From NCBI GenBank assembly GCA_039025905.1, contig JBCCNJ010000004.1, forward strand, positions 1-64,000: a stretch of 64,000 nt of DNA, read 5' to 3'. Source of the DNA: JARRPM01 sp039025905. GTDB taxonomy: Bacteria; Pseudomonadota; Gammaproteobacteria; Pseudomonadales; Halieaceae. The notes beneath the pieces were generated by a model, which worked only from the letters and a program-made list of their open reading frames with translations, made no database searches and was not told the origin of the DNA. A program made the translations under genes and the position numbers. This document shows positions 17,999 through 26,868 of the stretch, piece after piece (the first letter of the stretch is position 1; each line of letters starts with the position of its first letter).

Positions 17999-18457
17999 AA
18001 ATTGATCCGTGTGTGCTCGAGAAAAATATAGGTGCATTGACGCTTTGCGGCGCGTGGCTAACTATAGCGGGTTGCACACGCTTATTGAACGCGGTCGCAA
18101 TTTCAATTGTTTCGCAGAAACAGTTATCAATTGTCCATACGAAGTGTTACGGGTGGAGCCTGACACTGCGGTTTTCCAAACTTGGAATGTGAAGCGCGTC
18201 GACTTTCAGGCATCGGTGAACGGTGGATTAGCAGGTGAATGCCCCGACCAATCTAGCGAACCCCTCTTTCGTTTGATAGGCCCAGTAGCGCCCCAAAAGT
18301 GCAGACCTTGGGATTGTCTACGTTCGCAAACACACGGACTGTCGTAATTGAGCGGTAACATCGCTGTTAACCTTTCTTTACCTTTCTCCTAACTTACGGC
18401 AAGGACACAGCACTTTTAGCGTGATAGCCTCGCATCGAGCGAACTTTTCTTTCAGAG
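17999..18457. other. 459-base divergent intergenic region
   Basis: Separates the minus-strand hydratase-RND operon from the plus-strand glycine-zipper lipoprotein. A 112-codon plus-strand frame (18009-18347) lacks family resemblance and a ribosome binding site and is not called. The region should hold both promoters, but no confident -35/-10 pair was identified. Confidence 0.4.
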
Positions 18458-18826
18458 ATGGTCAAAGAAATTATGAGTAGGGAATACCTGGGCTTAATCG
18501 CAGCCGTCGCGTTACTTTCTGCGTGTACCACCACCGATGAAATCATCATCGACCAGAAAGGTGTGGACATGTCTCGCTACAACGATGATCTGGCGGAGTG
18601 CCGATCCTACGCAACGGAAGTACAAACTGGGAAAAAAGTGGCCAAGGGCGCTGCCTCAGGAGCCGTTGTTGGTGGACTGATTGGCGCGATCACGGGAGAC
18701 GCCGCCGAGGCAGCGGGAGTTGGCGCGGTCGGTGGCGGCGCCAAAGGTGCCAGCCGAGGCGAACAGGAAGAGGTGCAGGTGGTCAAGAGGTGCCTGCGCG
18801 GCCGCGGTTACAAAGTACTCAACTAA
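18458..18826 (+). CDS. Glycine-zipper lipoprotein
   Basis: A 122-residue protein with a lipoprotein signal ending in the lipobox LLSAC (Cys at about residue 22). A glycine-zipper segment follows (SGAVVGGLIGAITG and GVGAVGGGAKGASRG), which packs helices in membranes. Four cysteines in total may form periplasmic disulfides (ECRSYA, RCLRGRGY). Such YMGG/glycine-zipper lipoproteins are common and poorly characterised. A second in-frame ATG (18473) is an alternative start. Confidence 0.8.
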   Translation: MVKEIMSREYLGLIAAVALLSACTTTDEIIIDQKGVDMSRYNDDLAECRSYATEVQTGKKVAKGAASGAVVGGLIGAITGDAAEAAGVGAVGGGAKGASRGEQEEVQVVKRCLRGRGYKVLN

Positions 18827-18964
18827 ACTGGCTCGGCCGCCGACACTTGTTGATTGCATCATTGTCGGCCCCTTGTCTATTCGCGAGCTCACTAAGCATT
18901 GGCCGTCCTAAGCGGACTGTACCGGTAGCATGAGTTAGTGTTCGTTACCTTCTTTTGATGACGA

Positions 18965-20797
18965 CTAGTTAAACAGCTTATCGAGAAGCTTACCGGCTTT
19001 TTCCTTTATCTGGCGTCCTGCCTCGCCGCGAGCCATATCCTCGATAATGGACTGCGTATCCACCTTACACCAGCCCGCGGGTTCACCCTCTGCGTTGCCC
19101 TTACAGACAACAGGCCAATCGATGGCGGTCAGGCGTTTGCTCACGCGACAGGCTTTGTCCAGTGTTTCCAATTCTGGAGAAAGCTTCGCCTCCAGCGTGA
19201 CATCGAAGTCCTGGCTCAGCAGGTTGTAATCGCCGTTACCCGATAAAGAAACGTGGGCCAGATTCGCTGTCAGCGGTGATAGCTTTGCCTGGCCGTCCGC
19301 GAGTTGGATTGTTGCACTGAGATCGGTAAACGCCGTGTTGTTGGGAAATGCGGTAGTCAATGATTCCTGATTTGTCAGCGCTACCGCGCGACACAACATA
19401 CCCTCGATACCAATCGCCTGCAGCACCGTATCGCTAGTGGTCAACTGGATTGGGCCGGTCAAGTTCTCCAGAAGCTCATTAGAGGTGCGGCCGCGTCCTG
19501 AGAGTGTCCAGTTGAGGTTGGCTTTGCCCGTTGCGGCCGGTTCAGGGCTGTCAACAGAAAGTGCTTCGCCGATGTCCAAATCACTCAGGGTTCCGGTTGT
19601 GTCTAGCACTGCGGTGTTGTGTTTGCCGTCGAATGTGGTCTGCATAGAGAGCGCACCACCATAGGCGGTTGCGGTGAGCGGCTGCAATTGTATGACGCCG
19701 TCCACCGCGCGCAATTCGCCCTGAACATCGTTAATGCTATGAGCGCCGACGATTGCTTTATCCACACGTAGACTCGCCTTCGTATCGATTTCACGCAGGG
19801 CCTGCAGCGGCAAGGGATCATCACCACTGGCTGCGGTATCTGCTGAGGCGGCGGCTTCGGGCCCGGCGATCACCAGCATGGCGGGGTCGAGCTGATTGAA
19901 ATGCATATCGGCATCGATATTAGGGCTTTCGAACGCCGCGTAGCGCAGCGTACCTTTGCCCTCACTGTCGCCTGTTGACAGCTTGAGCTGCAGATCAGCG
20001 ATCTGTCGATTGACATCAAACTGGCCTTCGCTACTGAGGTTGATTGGATTGGGTGTGGCGCCGGTTACACCCACTTCGAGTGTATCGATCAACACCAGCT
20101 GTTGCGCCTCATCAAAGCGAAGTTCGCCGTCTAATCCGATGGTGATCGCTTGTTCTGCTATCAGCTCGATATTGGCCTGCAGAAATATAGGTTGGCCACT
20201 AAGGTTTAAGTCTCTGGCCAGCAGTGTTTCGATTTTGACGGTGGTGTCGGGTACACCCTCCTCCGATAGCAATTCAATTCGGGAGTCCCCCACGTCCAGC
20301 ACCTTGACGTTCAATGCCAGCGGCACAGCCAGCGCGCCGCTCGCCGCGGCCGCACCCGCTTCGGCTTGGTCGGCGCGGCGTTTGGCGTAATACGCGTCGA
20401 GCTCTGCATCGGTCATGGCGCTGGTGTCGACACCCGGTTCTTCGGGCGCTGCGGGAACCCGGCTGACCAGTTTATCCACGTACAGTGCTGACAGCTCCAC
20501 CTTCCCAGTCAATAGCGGAAACAGGCGCAAATCCAGAACGAGCGAGCCAACCTCCAGGCTCGGCTGGTCCGCCTCGGGCATGGTCAAGCTTGCGTCCTGC
20601 AAATCCACGCCAATACGAGGAAACACCTTAAGGTCGACCGGACCGTCAACCTTGAGGGTGGCTCCGGTCCGTTCTTTAACCGTTTTCGCGGCCAGATCGA
20701 GTATGTTGTCTTTATCAATGAATAGGGGTAAGGCCAGTACCAGCGCGACAATGACAATCACGGGTATCAGAAAGAGTAGGGCCTTGTTGCGTGTCAT
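18965..20797 (-). CDS. AsmA family protein
   Basis: A 610-residue AsmA-like protein: an N-terminal anchor (LLFLIPVIVIVALVLALPLF), the AsmA N-domain opening (DNILDLAAKTVKERTGATL...VDGPVDLKVFPRIGVDL) and a large periplasmic beta-rich body rich in alternating hydrophobic strands, ending with the family C-terminal region (DYNLLSQDFDVTLEAKL). AsmA-like proteins bridge the periplasm and are implicated in phospholipid movement to the outer membrane. The ATG has AGGAG 6 bases upstream. Its position 1.4 kb from the lipid cluster may be coincidental. Confidence 0.9.
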   Translation of the reverse strand: MTRNKALLFLIPVIVIVALVLALPLFIDKDNILDLAAKTVKERTGATLKVDGPVDLKVFPRIGVDLQDASLTMPEADQPSLEVGSLVLDLRLFPLLTGKVELSALYVDKLVSRVPAAPEEPGVDTSAMTDAELDAYYAKRRADQAEAGAAAASGALAVPLALNVKVLDVGDSRIELLSEEGVPDTTVKIETLLARDLNLSGQPIFLQANIELIAEQAITIGLDGELRFDEAQQLVLIDTLEVGVTGATPNPINLSSEGQFDVNRQIADLQLKLSTGDSEGKGTLRYAAFESPNIDADMHFNQLDPAMLVIAGPEAAASADTAASGDDPLPLQALREIDTKASLRVDKAIVGAHSINDVQGELRAVDGVIQLQPLTATAYGGALSMQTTFDGKHNTAVLDTTGTLSDLDIGEALSVDSPEPAATGKANLNWTLSGRGRTSNELLENLTGPIQLTTSDTVLQAIGIEGMLCRAVALTNQESLTTAFPNNTAFTDLSATIQLADGQAKLSPLTANLAHVSLSGNGDYNLLSQDFDVTLEAKLSPELETLDKACRVSKRLTAIDWPVVCKGNAEGEPAGWCKVDTQSIIEDMARGEAGRQIKEKAGKLLDKLFN

Positions 20798-20840
20798 GAG
20801 AACTCCTAGTTCAGTTTAGTGTGCACGGTTCGAAGCCGGG

Positions 20841-22097
20841 TTAGTGATGCCCGTAAGCTTTCATCACTTCCTCAGCAATAATAGCAACCCCGCGTTTTAC
20901 TGCAGCCGCATCCTGAGCATAAGATACCCGTAGGCATTCATGCCGATGAGGCCAGTCTCTGTCGATACCCAAGAAAAACCCCTGGCCGGGGACCACCAGC
21001 GCACCGCGTTTTTTTGCGCGTCGATAAAGTTCGTCGCTAGAGATGGGTAAGTCCTTGAACCAAAGCCATAGAAAAATAGCGCCTTCAGGTTTATGAATAT
21101 AAAACGGCAAGTCGCCCAGCGCCTCTTCGAAGTAGCTGACGGTCTGCTGCGAGCGTTCCAAATAATAAGGTCGGATCACGTTATTGCTGAGGGCCAGAAT
21201 CTCGTCTTGCTCAAACAGCGGACCGACAAGTGCGGGTCCGAGAGCGCCGCAGGCCAGACTCACGACAGTGTTGGCATTAGTGAAGGCTTTTATGATGTCC
21301 TCTCTGGCAATAACGATACCCGTCCTTGCTCCTGGCAGCCCCAGTTTGGACAGGCTGAGCATGAGGATGGTGTTGTCGCCCCAGGCCGGTCTGGCTTCAG
21401 TGAATACGATATTCGGGAATGGCATACCGTAAGCGCCATCCACGATCAAGGGAATCTCCCTGTTCAGCGCTATGCGCTCTAAATGATCCATCTCCTCGTC
21501 GGTGAGCACGTTGCCAGTCGGGTTGGTCGGTCTTGAGACGCAGAGAGCACCGATGTGTTTAACCGCCTCCAGATGGGAAAAGTCGACATGGTATTTGAAC
21601 AGGTGATCACCTAGTAGTTCGATGCTCGGCTGCGTGGCAGTGAAGAACTCTGGGGTCAGGCCGATATGATCATAGCCCATATATTCAGGCGCTAGTGGCA
21701 GATGGATGCTGCGATGGCTTGCGTCGGGCATCGCTCCGCCGAACATATTCAGCAATACGAAAAATGCCGACTGACTGCCGTTACTGATCGCGATGTTTTC
21801 AGGGCTAAGCCCCCATTGATATTGTCGGTTGAGGAATTGCGCGAGCTGCTGGCGAAACTCCAGATTGCCCTGGGGTGACTGGTACGCACCTAGCAGCTCA
21901 TGGCGCTTGTCCGCGTCATCCAAAAGGGTCTGAATGCCGCGCTGAAAGACCGCCTCCATTGCCGGCAGTCGAGCGGGATTGCCACCGCCCATGAGGACCG
22001 TGTCTGGGTTCTCGCTGATGGCGCTGCTGAGATCGTCCATTAGTTCGACGATGCCGAACTTGCCGGCAAATTTGCTGCCAAATGTGGATAGTTTCAC
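20841..22097 (-). CDS. avtA: Valine-pyruvate aminotransferase
   Basis: A 418-residue PLP aminotransferase, the length of AvtA. The start is the GTG at 22097 with AAGG upstream, giving KLSTFGSKFAGKFGIVELMD, the typical AvtA opening, then LMGGGNPARLP. PLP-binding features: SRPTNPTGNVLTDEEM, a VDGAYG segment and the lysine in LSLSKLGLPGARTG (Schiff base). It interconverts valine and pyruvate with alanine and 2-oxoisovalerate. It lies in the same direction as asmA, 43 bases upstream of it. Confidence 0.92.
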   Translation of the reverse strand: MKLSTFGSKFAGKFGIVELMDDLSSAISENPDTVLMGGGNPARLPAMEAVFQRGIQTLLDDADKRHELLGAYQSPQGNLEFRQQLAQFLNRQYQWGLSPENIAISNGSQSAFFVLLNMFGGAMPDASHRSIHLPLAPEYMGYDHIGLTPEFFTATQPSIELLGDHLFKYHVDFSHLEAVKHIGALCVSRPTNPTGNVLTDEEMDHLERIALNREIPLIVDGAYGMPFPNIVFTEARPAWGDNTILMLSLSKLGLPGARTGIVIAREDIIKAFTNANTVVSLACGALGPALVGPLFEQDEILALSNNVIRPYYLERSQQTVSYFEEALGDLPFYIHKPEGAIFLWLWFKDLPISSDELYRRAKKRGALVVPGQGFFLGIDRDWPHRHECLRVSYAQDAAAVKRGVAIIAEEVMKAYGHH

Positions 22098-22232
22098 GGC
22101 AAGGACCCTTCGAACACGCGACCGCCGAGTGTACCGCAGGAAGACCGTCGACGCATCGCAAGGCTGCAATATGTCACTGTCTAGCCCCTGTCGGCAGCCG
22201 TATAATTAACGGATCTTTTGGTGTAGGTAGAT

Positions 22233-22994
22233 ATGGAAAATTCTAGCTCAACAGTGTTGAACACCGAGCTCATGGCCGGTATGGATAGCGCGGCTTTTCG
22301 CACGCGCCAGCCATTCCCCTGGGCCAATCCGCAGTATTTCATCCGTCAGGAACACTATCCGGAGTTACTGGCGACGCTGCCAGATATCTCTGAATTTCGC
22401 GCTTTTTTTGGAAAACAGCGCAAACACGGCCAGGCGAGTCACGATCGCTATGTTCTCGACTTTGAGGAAGGAATGTCGCTCTCAAATTCCTGGTCGGCGT
22501 TGGTTGATGAGCTGCGCGGCGAGGCGTATCGGGATTTCGTGTGTGAGCTGTTGAACGTATCGCATGTGCGGTTTCGGTTCCATTGGCATTTTACGCCGCA
22601 CGGTGGTGAGGTCTCCCCACACTGTGACTCCAAGGGGAAAATCGGCTCCCAGATCTTCTATCTAAATACCGATGAGGATTGGGACACCGGCTGGGGTGGT
22701 GAGACCGTCATTCTCGACGATGGGGGTCGTATTAGTGCCGACAGCGCTCCAAGCTTTGATGACTTTGTCGCGGAGTACCCTGCCGAGACCCAGAATAATC
22801 GCTGTCTGATATTTGGTCGAAAAGGCAATTCCTGGCACGGTGTGCGCCGTATCGACTGTCCTGAAGACCGATTTCGCAAGGTGTTTATTGTCGTCTTCGA
22901 AGAGCACCGCCCAGTGCGGATGGCTGCGAAGAAACTCCGTCGGTTGGTGACGGGTAAGGAATTAGTCACAGATAAAGAGCGTTTAATGTACTAG
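22233..22994 (+). CDS. 2OG-Fe(II) oxygenase, cluster family 1
   Basis: A 253-residue dioxygenase. The Fe(II) ligands are His130 and Asp132 (VSPHCDSKG) and His202 (NSWHGVRRID), and the 2-oxoglutarate-binding Arg follows at about residues 213-215 (EDRFRKVFIV). The WGGETVILDDGG strand is characteristic of Pkhd-like or small prolyl-hydroxylase-like oxygenases. It is paralogous to 56074-56790 (same RFHWH-TP and SPHCD blocks), which marks the other end of the envelope cluster. It should hydroxylate a small molecule or lipid/amino-acid group; substrate unknown. It is followed by a sulfotransferase gene on the same strand. Confidence 0.85.
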   Translation: MENSSSTVLNTELMAGMDSAAFRTRQPFPWANPQYFIRQEHYPELLATLPDISEFRAFFGKQRKHGQASHDRYVLDFEEGMSLSNSWSALVDELRGEAYRDFVCELLNVSHVRFRFHWHFTPHGGEVSPHCDSKGKIGSQIFYLNTDEDWDTGWGGETVILDDGGRISADSAPSFDDFVAEYPAETQNNRCLIFGRKGNSWHGVRRIDCPEDRFRKVFIVVFEEHRPVRMAAKKLRRLVTGKELVTDKERLMY

Positions 22995-23148
22995 GGTGTA
23001 TTCAAATAGTGTGAATAGGCCCTATGCTTGGGTGTCTCAGATGCCCAGGTGATTGCGATGAAGCCATGCCAGAACGAATAGAGGCAAGTATGCTGAAGAG
23101 GTTTAACGGCGACCGGCCGGCTCAACAGCACGTAGTAGGCCAGCCTTT

Positions 23149-24120
23149 ATGGGGTGGCAGTATCTAGATATGCCACTCTACACAAAGCCGCCGCTATTGA
23201 TACTGGGTGCGCCACCTAGAGGCGGCAACCACCTGTTGCGCGGCCTACTGGATAATCATCCTCAGCTTTTGCTGCCGCCAGATGAAGACTACTTTGTACG
23301 TCACCTATCCCGTCACCCGCTTCTCAGGCTGCGCGGGTTACTCAGCTCGCAAGCGGGGGCACCCGGTTTTTTTCGTGAACTGCAGAAAGACGGGCATTTG
23401 GAGCGGATTAATGCGGGTCACGGAACCGAAGTATTTGGTACCAAGGACTCGCTGGATCTCGATGCCTATTACCAGTACATCAGTGAACATCATGAACGCG
23501 GTAGCCTAGACAGCCTCGTTCGCAATCACGTTGAGGCATTGGCGGTAGCGCTGGGACATGTTCCTGGTGATCGACGTCTGCGCGTCATCTTTTGTGCCCT
23601 GCAGACCAACAATAATGACCTGACAAGGGTAGGCCGCCTGCTGTCGCGCAGCTATGACGTGCGCGCGATATTTCTGGTGAGAGATCCGCGCGCCCATCTA
23701 AGCTCAAAACTGGTACGTAACCCCACCTTGAATCTGCGTCGGTTTTGCCAGCGCCAGAACCGTTACTGGCAGGAAATTGACGAGTTTGGGGTCAATTTTG
23801 GACCGGCGCTACGACTGCGTTTCGAGGACTTGGTGACGGATACGGAATCGAGCATGCGCAGGGTATGCGAGTTTGCGGGCATTGAGTTTTCGCATCGCGT
23901 GCTGGAATTTACTCAGGGAGGGGAGGTTAGCCGCAGTAACTCGTCTTTTGCGGCGAGCACGGGTGTAGACCACAGCGTATTGACCCGCTACAAGGATTCT
24001 TTACCTCCCGGGACAGTCGCTTATTTGGAGCGACACTGTATCGGGGAGCTGTTTTGGGACGAGGCGGCATCGCTGGCCAAGCGGCATCGGGAGCCTCCCC
24101 AGCAATCGGTTAGTGCCTAG
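23149..24120 (+). CDS. Sulfotransferase family protein, distinct type
   Basis: A 323-residue PAPS-dependent sulfotransferase-like protein. The 5'-phosphosulfate loop reads LGAPPRGGNHLLRGLLDNHP (residues about 20-40) and the 3'-phosphate binding segment is LVRDPRAHLSSK. It is a different subfamily from the four clustered near 41-55 kb, since the loop has PPRGGN rather than KSGRT. It should transfer sulfate from PAPS to a carbohydrate or lipid hydroxyl. The start at 23149 is uncertain (another ATG at 23170). Situated between a 2OG oxygenase and LpxL-like acyltransferases. Confidence 0.8.
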   Translation: MGWQYLDMPLYTKPPLLILGAPPRGGNHLLRGLLDNHPQLLLPPDEDYFVRHLSRHPLLRLRGLLSSQAGAPGFFRELQKDGHLERINAGHGTEVFGTKDSLDLDAYYQYISEHHERGSLDSLVRNHVEALAVALGHVPGDRRLRVIFCALQTNNNDLTRVGRLLSRSYDVRAIFLVRDPRAHLSSKLVRNPTLNLRRFCQRQNRYWQEIDEFGVNFGPALRLRFEDLVTDTESSMRRVCEFAGIEFSHRVLEFTQGGEVSRSNSSFAASTGVDHSVLTRYKDSLPPGTVAYLERHCIGELFWDEAASLAKRHREPPQQSVSA

Positions 24121-24169
24121 GTCAGTACTAGACTGTTCTGAAGCACAGCACCATCCGCGCCAATGCGCC

Positions 24170-25102
24170 CTAGAGTTTGTGTGCCTTCGGCCAGCGTCTT
24201 TTCAAACAAATCCACTGATCAGGGTATTCTCTGATCCAGGATTCAAAGTGTTGATTGATTTGCGCTGTCAGCTCCAGCGCCTGTTCCTTCTGCGGAGATT
24301 CCGGAATAGTACTTTGCAGTGGGTTGTAAACGGTAATGCGATACCGCCCTTTGGGTAGCCTCTCCGCACGCGCCACCACCAGTGCCGCATCGGTTTTCAG
24401 GGCAAGGGCCGCGGGCACGGTGGTTGTTAGCGCTTCGCGGCCGAAAAAGGGGACCAGCTTGCCGGAATCCAAGCGCGTATCCATGGCCATATTGATACTG
24501 TTGCCCGCGTTCAACTCCCGCATCATTGGCCTTGGCCCGGCGTCAGAGGCAATCAACTTCTCGCCCAGAAACTTGCGTAGATCTAACATCAGGTCTGCAA
24601 CCACCGAATTGGACTCGGGCGAGTACATGGTATTGATGGTGATGCCGAAGTGTTTTGTGATGAGGGGGGCTACCTGCCAGGGGCCGATGTGCGCGGTGAT
24701 ATAAATTGCCGCCCCTTTCTCTTCCATGAGCTTTTTGGACTCAGGTTCCACGACGAACTCTAAGCGCTCACTGCGCTCATTCCAAATATCTTCCAGCTTG
24801 ATGAGTTCAGCCGCGGACTCGCCTAGTGAGCGAAATATCCCCTTGATTGTTTGCTTGCGCCAATCCTCGGTGGAATGCGGAAAAGCAATGGCCAGATTGG
24901 ACTCGGCCTTTTTAGCCTTGTCGCTAAATGGGCCCAGCAGACCAAAAGCGACAGCAGACAATTTGCGCGCGTTATCGATGGAGAGCAGGCTCATGCACCA
25001 AAAGATACAGCGGAATCCGAAGGCCTCAATGGATTGCGCGATCGAGGTGAGGACTGGCGCTTTTCGCGCCAGCCGCTTGGGAATAAAGTAAAACTGTGGC
25101 AC
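24170..25102 (-). CDS. LpxL/HtrB-like acyltransferase with substituted catalytic acid
   Basis: A 310-residue lysophospholipid/lipid A late acyltransferase-family protein. The family sites are the ITAHIGPWQ motif (His138) and the DTRLDSGKLVPFFGREA segment, then VVARAERLPKGRYRITVYNP. In LpxL-type enzymes the motif is H-x4-D/E; here it is H-x4-Q, so the acidic member of the dyad is missing. The GTG at 25102, 8 bases after the stop of the hydroxylase, gives a natural N-terminus. The Gln change may reduce or alter activity. Last of an operon of five lipid genes. Confidence 0.82.
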   Translation of the reverse strand: MPQFYFIPKRLARKAPVLTSIAQSIEAFGFRCIFWCMSLLSIDNARKLSAVAFGLLGPFSDKAKKAESNLAIAFPHSTEDWRKQTIKGIFRSLGESAAELIKLEDIWNERSERLEFVVEPESKKLMEEKGAAIYITAHIGPWQVAPLITKHFGITINTMYSPESNSVVADLMLDLRKFLGEKLIASDAGPRPMMRELNAGNSINMAMDTRLDSGKLVPFFGREALTTTVPAALALKTDAALVVARAERLPKGRYRITVYNPLQSTIPESPQKEQALELTAQINQHFESWIREYPDQWICLKRRWPKAHKL

Positions 25103-25110
25103 CGGTTGGC

Positions 25111-25722
25111 TTAACCCTGCTGGGGGAATGTGCCGAATACCTTGTCCCACAAAGGTGAGCTAACGCCGAATCGGCCACCATCTTTCGTATGGTGATGTTT
25201 CAGGTGGTAGTGCTTTAAGTACTTTGCCACCGGATTGCGCATCGGGAAATGGTGTGTCGAATAGTGAATGTAATCGTAGATCAGATACCCAATGATAAAA
25301 AAGGCGCAAAACGGCTGTATCCAGGGTTGTGGAATGAACATGCCAAAAATGAGATACAGCACCAGCATGATAGGAATAGAACCTGCCGGCGGCATCACCA
25401 GGCGCGTCTTGTCCTTGGGATCATCGTGGTGATTGCCGTGAAACAGGAACACCAACCATTTGCCCAGTGCGCTCTTGGCCGGGAAATGAAACAGGAAGCG
25501 GTGCAGTAGATACTCGGTGAGTGTCCACGTCACAATACCGGCGACGCCAATAGCCAACACGGGCAGGAGCGGGAGTTCGTAAACCGCGAAGCTGCGCCAC
25601 AGCAGCCACAGTGCGAAAGGACCCCACATCAGTAGCGGAGTAATCGGGTGCACGTGTGACAGGCGCTCCAACAGGTCGTTTTCAAATAGGCGTATAGATT
25701 CGTGCGGTTTATCAGGCTGCAT
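25111..25722 (-). CDS. Fatty acid hydroxylase superfamily protein (FA2H-like)
   Basis: A 203-residue membrane protein with the histidine-box pattern of the di-iron hydroxylase family: EYLLHRFLFH, HGNHHDDP, YSTHHFP and KHYHLKHHH, with four hydrophobic segments. This is the bacterial counterpart of ceramide fatty-acid 2-hydroxylases (Scs7/FA2H). It probably adds a hydroxyl to an acyl chain of the sphingolipid-like product at the inner membrane. The start ATG at 25722 overlaps the previous gene by 11 bases. Neighbouring acyltransferases and a CerR-like reductase agree with a ceramide role. Confidence 0.87.
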   Translation of the reverse strand: MQPDKPHESIRLFENDLLERLSHVHPITPLLMWGPFALWLLWRSFAVYELPLLPVLAIGVAGIVTWTLTEYLLHRFLFHFPAKSALGKWLVFLFHGNHHDDPKDKTRLVMPPAGSIPIMLVLYLIFGMFIPQPWIQPFCAFFIIGYLIYDYIHYSTHHFPMRNPVAKYLKHYHLKHHHTKDGGRFGVSSPLWDKVFGTFPQQG

Positions 25723-26791
25723 AGGAATCGATTTCGGCGTCACGGCCGGTTACCTCCGGATTGTTCGCTTCGGTGTGTTTTGGCCACAGGCGTTTGGTGC
25801 AAAACCAATCGGCTGGGCGTTCACGAATCCAGTCTTCAAAATAGCCGTGCAACTGCTGGATCATATCGATGGCTTGATCTGTCTCGTTGGCCTGCGGGTT
25901 ACGAGGCCGAATAGGTGGATGAAAAATGGCTCGGTATCGTGCATCTTGTACGCGTACGATCTGAATCGGGACCATTTCGCAGCCGTGCTTTAGTGCCAGC
26001 TTAGCGGGCAAGATAGTCGATAACTTATCCCGACCAAAAAACTGGATCGGTTTGCCGTCGTCAACTCGCCGGTCCATAACCATACCTGCATTGCGCCCCT
26101 CTTTCAGCGCGCGTAACAGCGATCGAGCGCTGTTGTCTCGCGGCAGTAGCTGACAGTTGAGCGCCTGCCTGGACTCGAGCAACATTTGATCTAACAGTGG
26201 ATTGGTGGGCGGTGAGTAGAGGCTGGCATTGGGCATACCCAGCTTGGCCATCGCCGTACAGGCGATCTCCCAGTTGCTGACATGAGCCGAAACAATGACA
26301 GCGGGTTTGCTGGGATCGGTATATGTCGCTATGGGTTCACGGATTTCTACTTCCAGCCGGTCAGGCTCGCTTAGGATTTTGTCCAGATGAGGGTATTCGC
26401 CCAGTATGCGTCCTGCCCGGGACCAGGCAGACTTCACTAGTGCGTTCAGCTCTTGCTCGCTTTTCTCGGGGAATGCGACAGCAAAGTTTGCTCGGTAGAT
26501 CGCGCTTTTAGACTTCATCTTCGGCCCTATCCAGGAGCCAATCCGGCTTCCAAAACGAGAGGCCGTATCGATGGGTAAGCGCCTTGCCAGCCAGGCAATC
26601 ACAGAGACGAGGAGGAAATCCAAGCGCCACAGAGCCCGCTGCAGCAGTGGATGCTGCCGCGCCAGCTTGCGCATTGAATTGCCTACAATAAACTCAGCCA
26701 AGGCCTTGTCTACCTCATTGAAATCACACGATTTTGGACCCGATATTATAGCCGAGACAGGGCATTCTAACCGGTCGGAATTAGCGGTCAT
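25712..26791 (-). CDS. LpxL/HtrB-like acyltransferase
   Basis: A 359-residue protein of the same family as 24170-25102, about 30 percent longer at the N-terminus. The catalytic motif is intact: SAHVSNWE (His170 and Glu175, H-x4-E). Later motifs are MVMDRRVDDGKPIQFFGRD and RPADWFCTKRLWPKH. It should acylate a lipid hydroxyl using acyl-ACP or acyl-CoA. The first ~39 residues have no family match and the ATG at 26674 (MRKLARQHPLL) with TAGG upstream is a plausible alternative start. It is followed by the overlapping hydroxylase gene. Confidence 0.85.
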   Translation of the reverse strand: MTANSDRLECPVSAIISGPKSCDFNEVDKALAEFIVGNSMRKLARQHPLLQRALWRLDFLLVSVIAWLARRLPIDTASRFGSRIGSWIGPKMKSKSAIYRANFAVAFPEKSEQELNALVKSAWSRAGRILGEYPHLDKILSEPDRLEVEIREPIATYTDPSKPAVIVSAHVSNWEIACTAMAKLGMPNASLYSPPTNPLLDQMLLESRQALNCQLLPRDNSARSLLRALKEGRNAGMVMDRRVDDGKPIQFFGRDKLSTILPAKLALKHGCEMVPIQIVRVQDARYRAIFHPPIRPRNPQANETDQAIDMIQQLHGYFEDWIRERPADWFCTKRLWPKHTEANNPEVTGRDAEIDSYAA

Positions 26792-26868
26792 ATTGCCGCT
26801 TTAAATCGTCTCGAATTGCCCCAAGTGCTCGCTTTGAGGAGCGGCGCTGCGGCCACAATTGATCCGAC

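Noticed and set aside
18009..18347. A 112-codon plus-strand frame upstream of the glycine-zipper lipoprotein
   Set aside because: No domain resemblance, unusual composition and no ribosome binding site; more likely promoter region.
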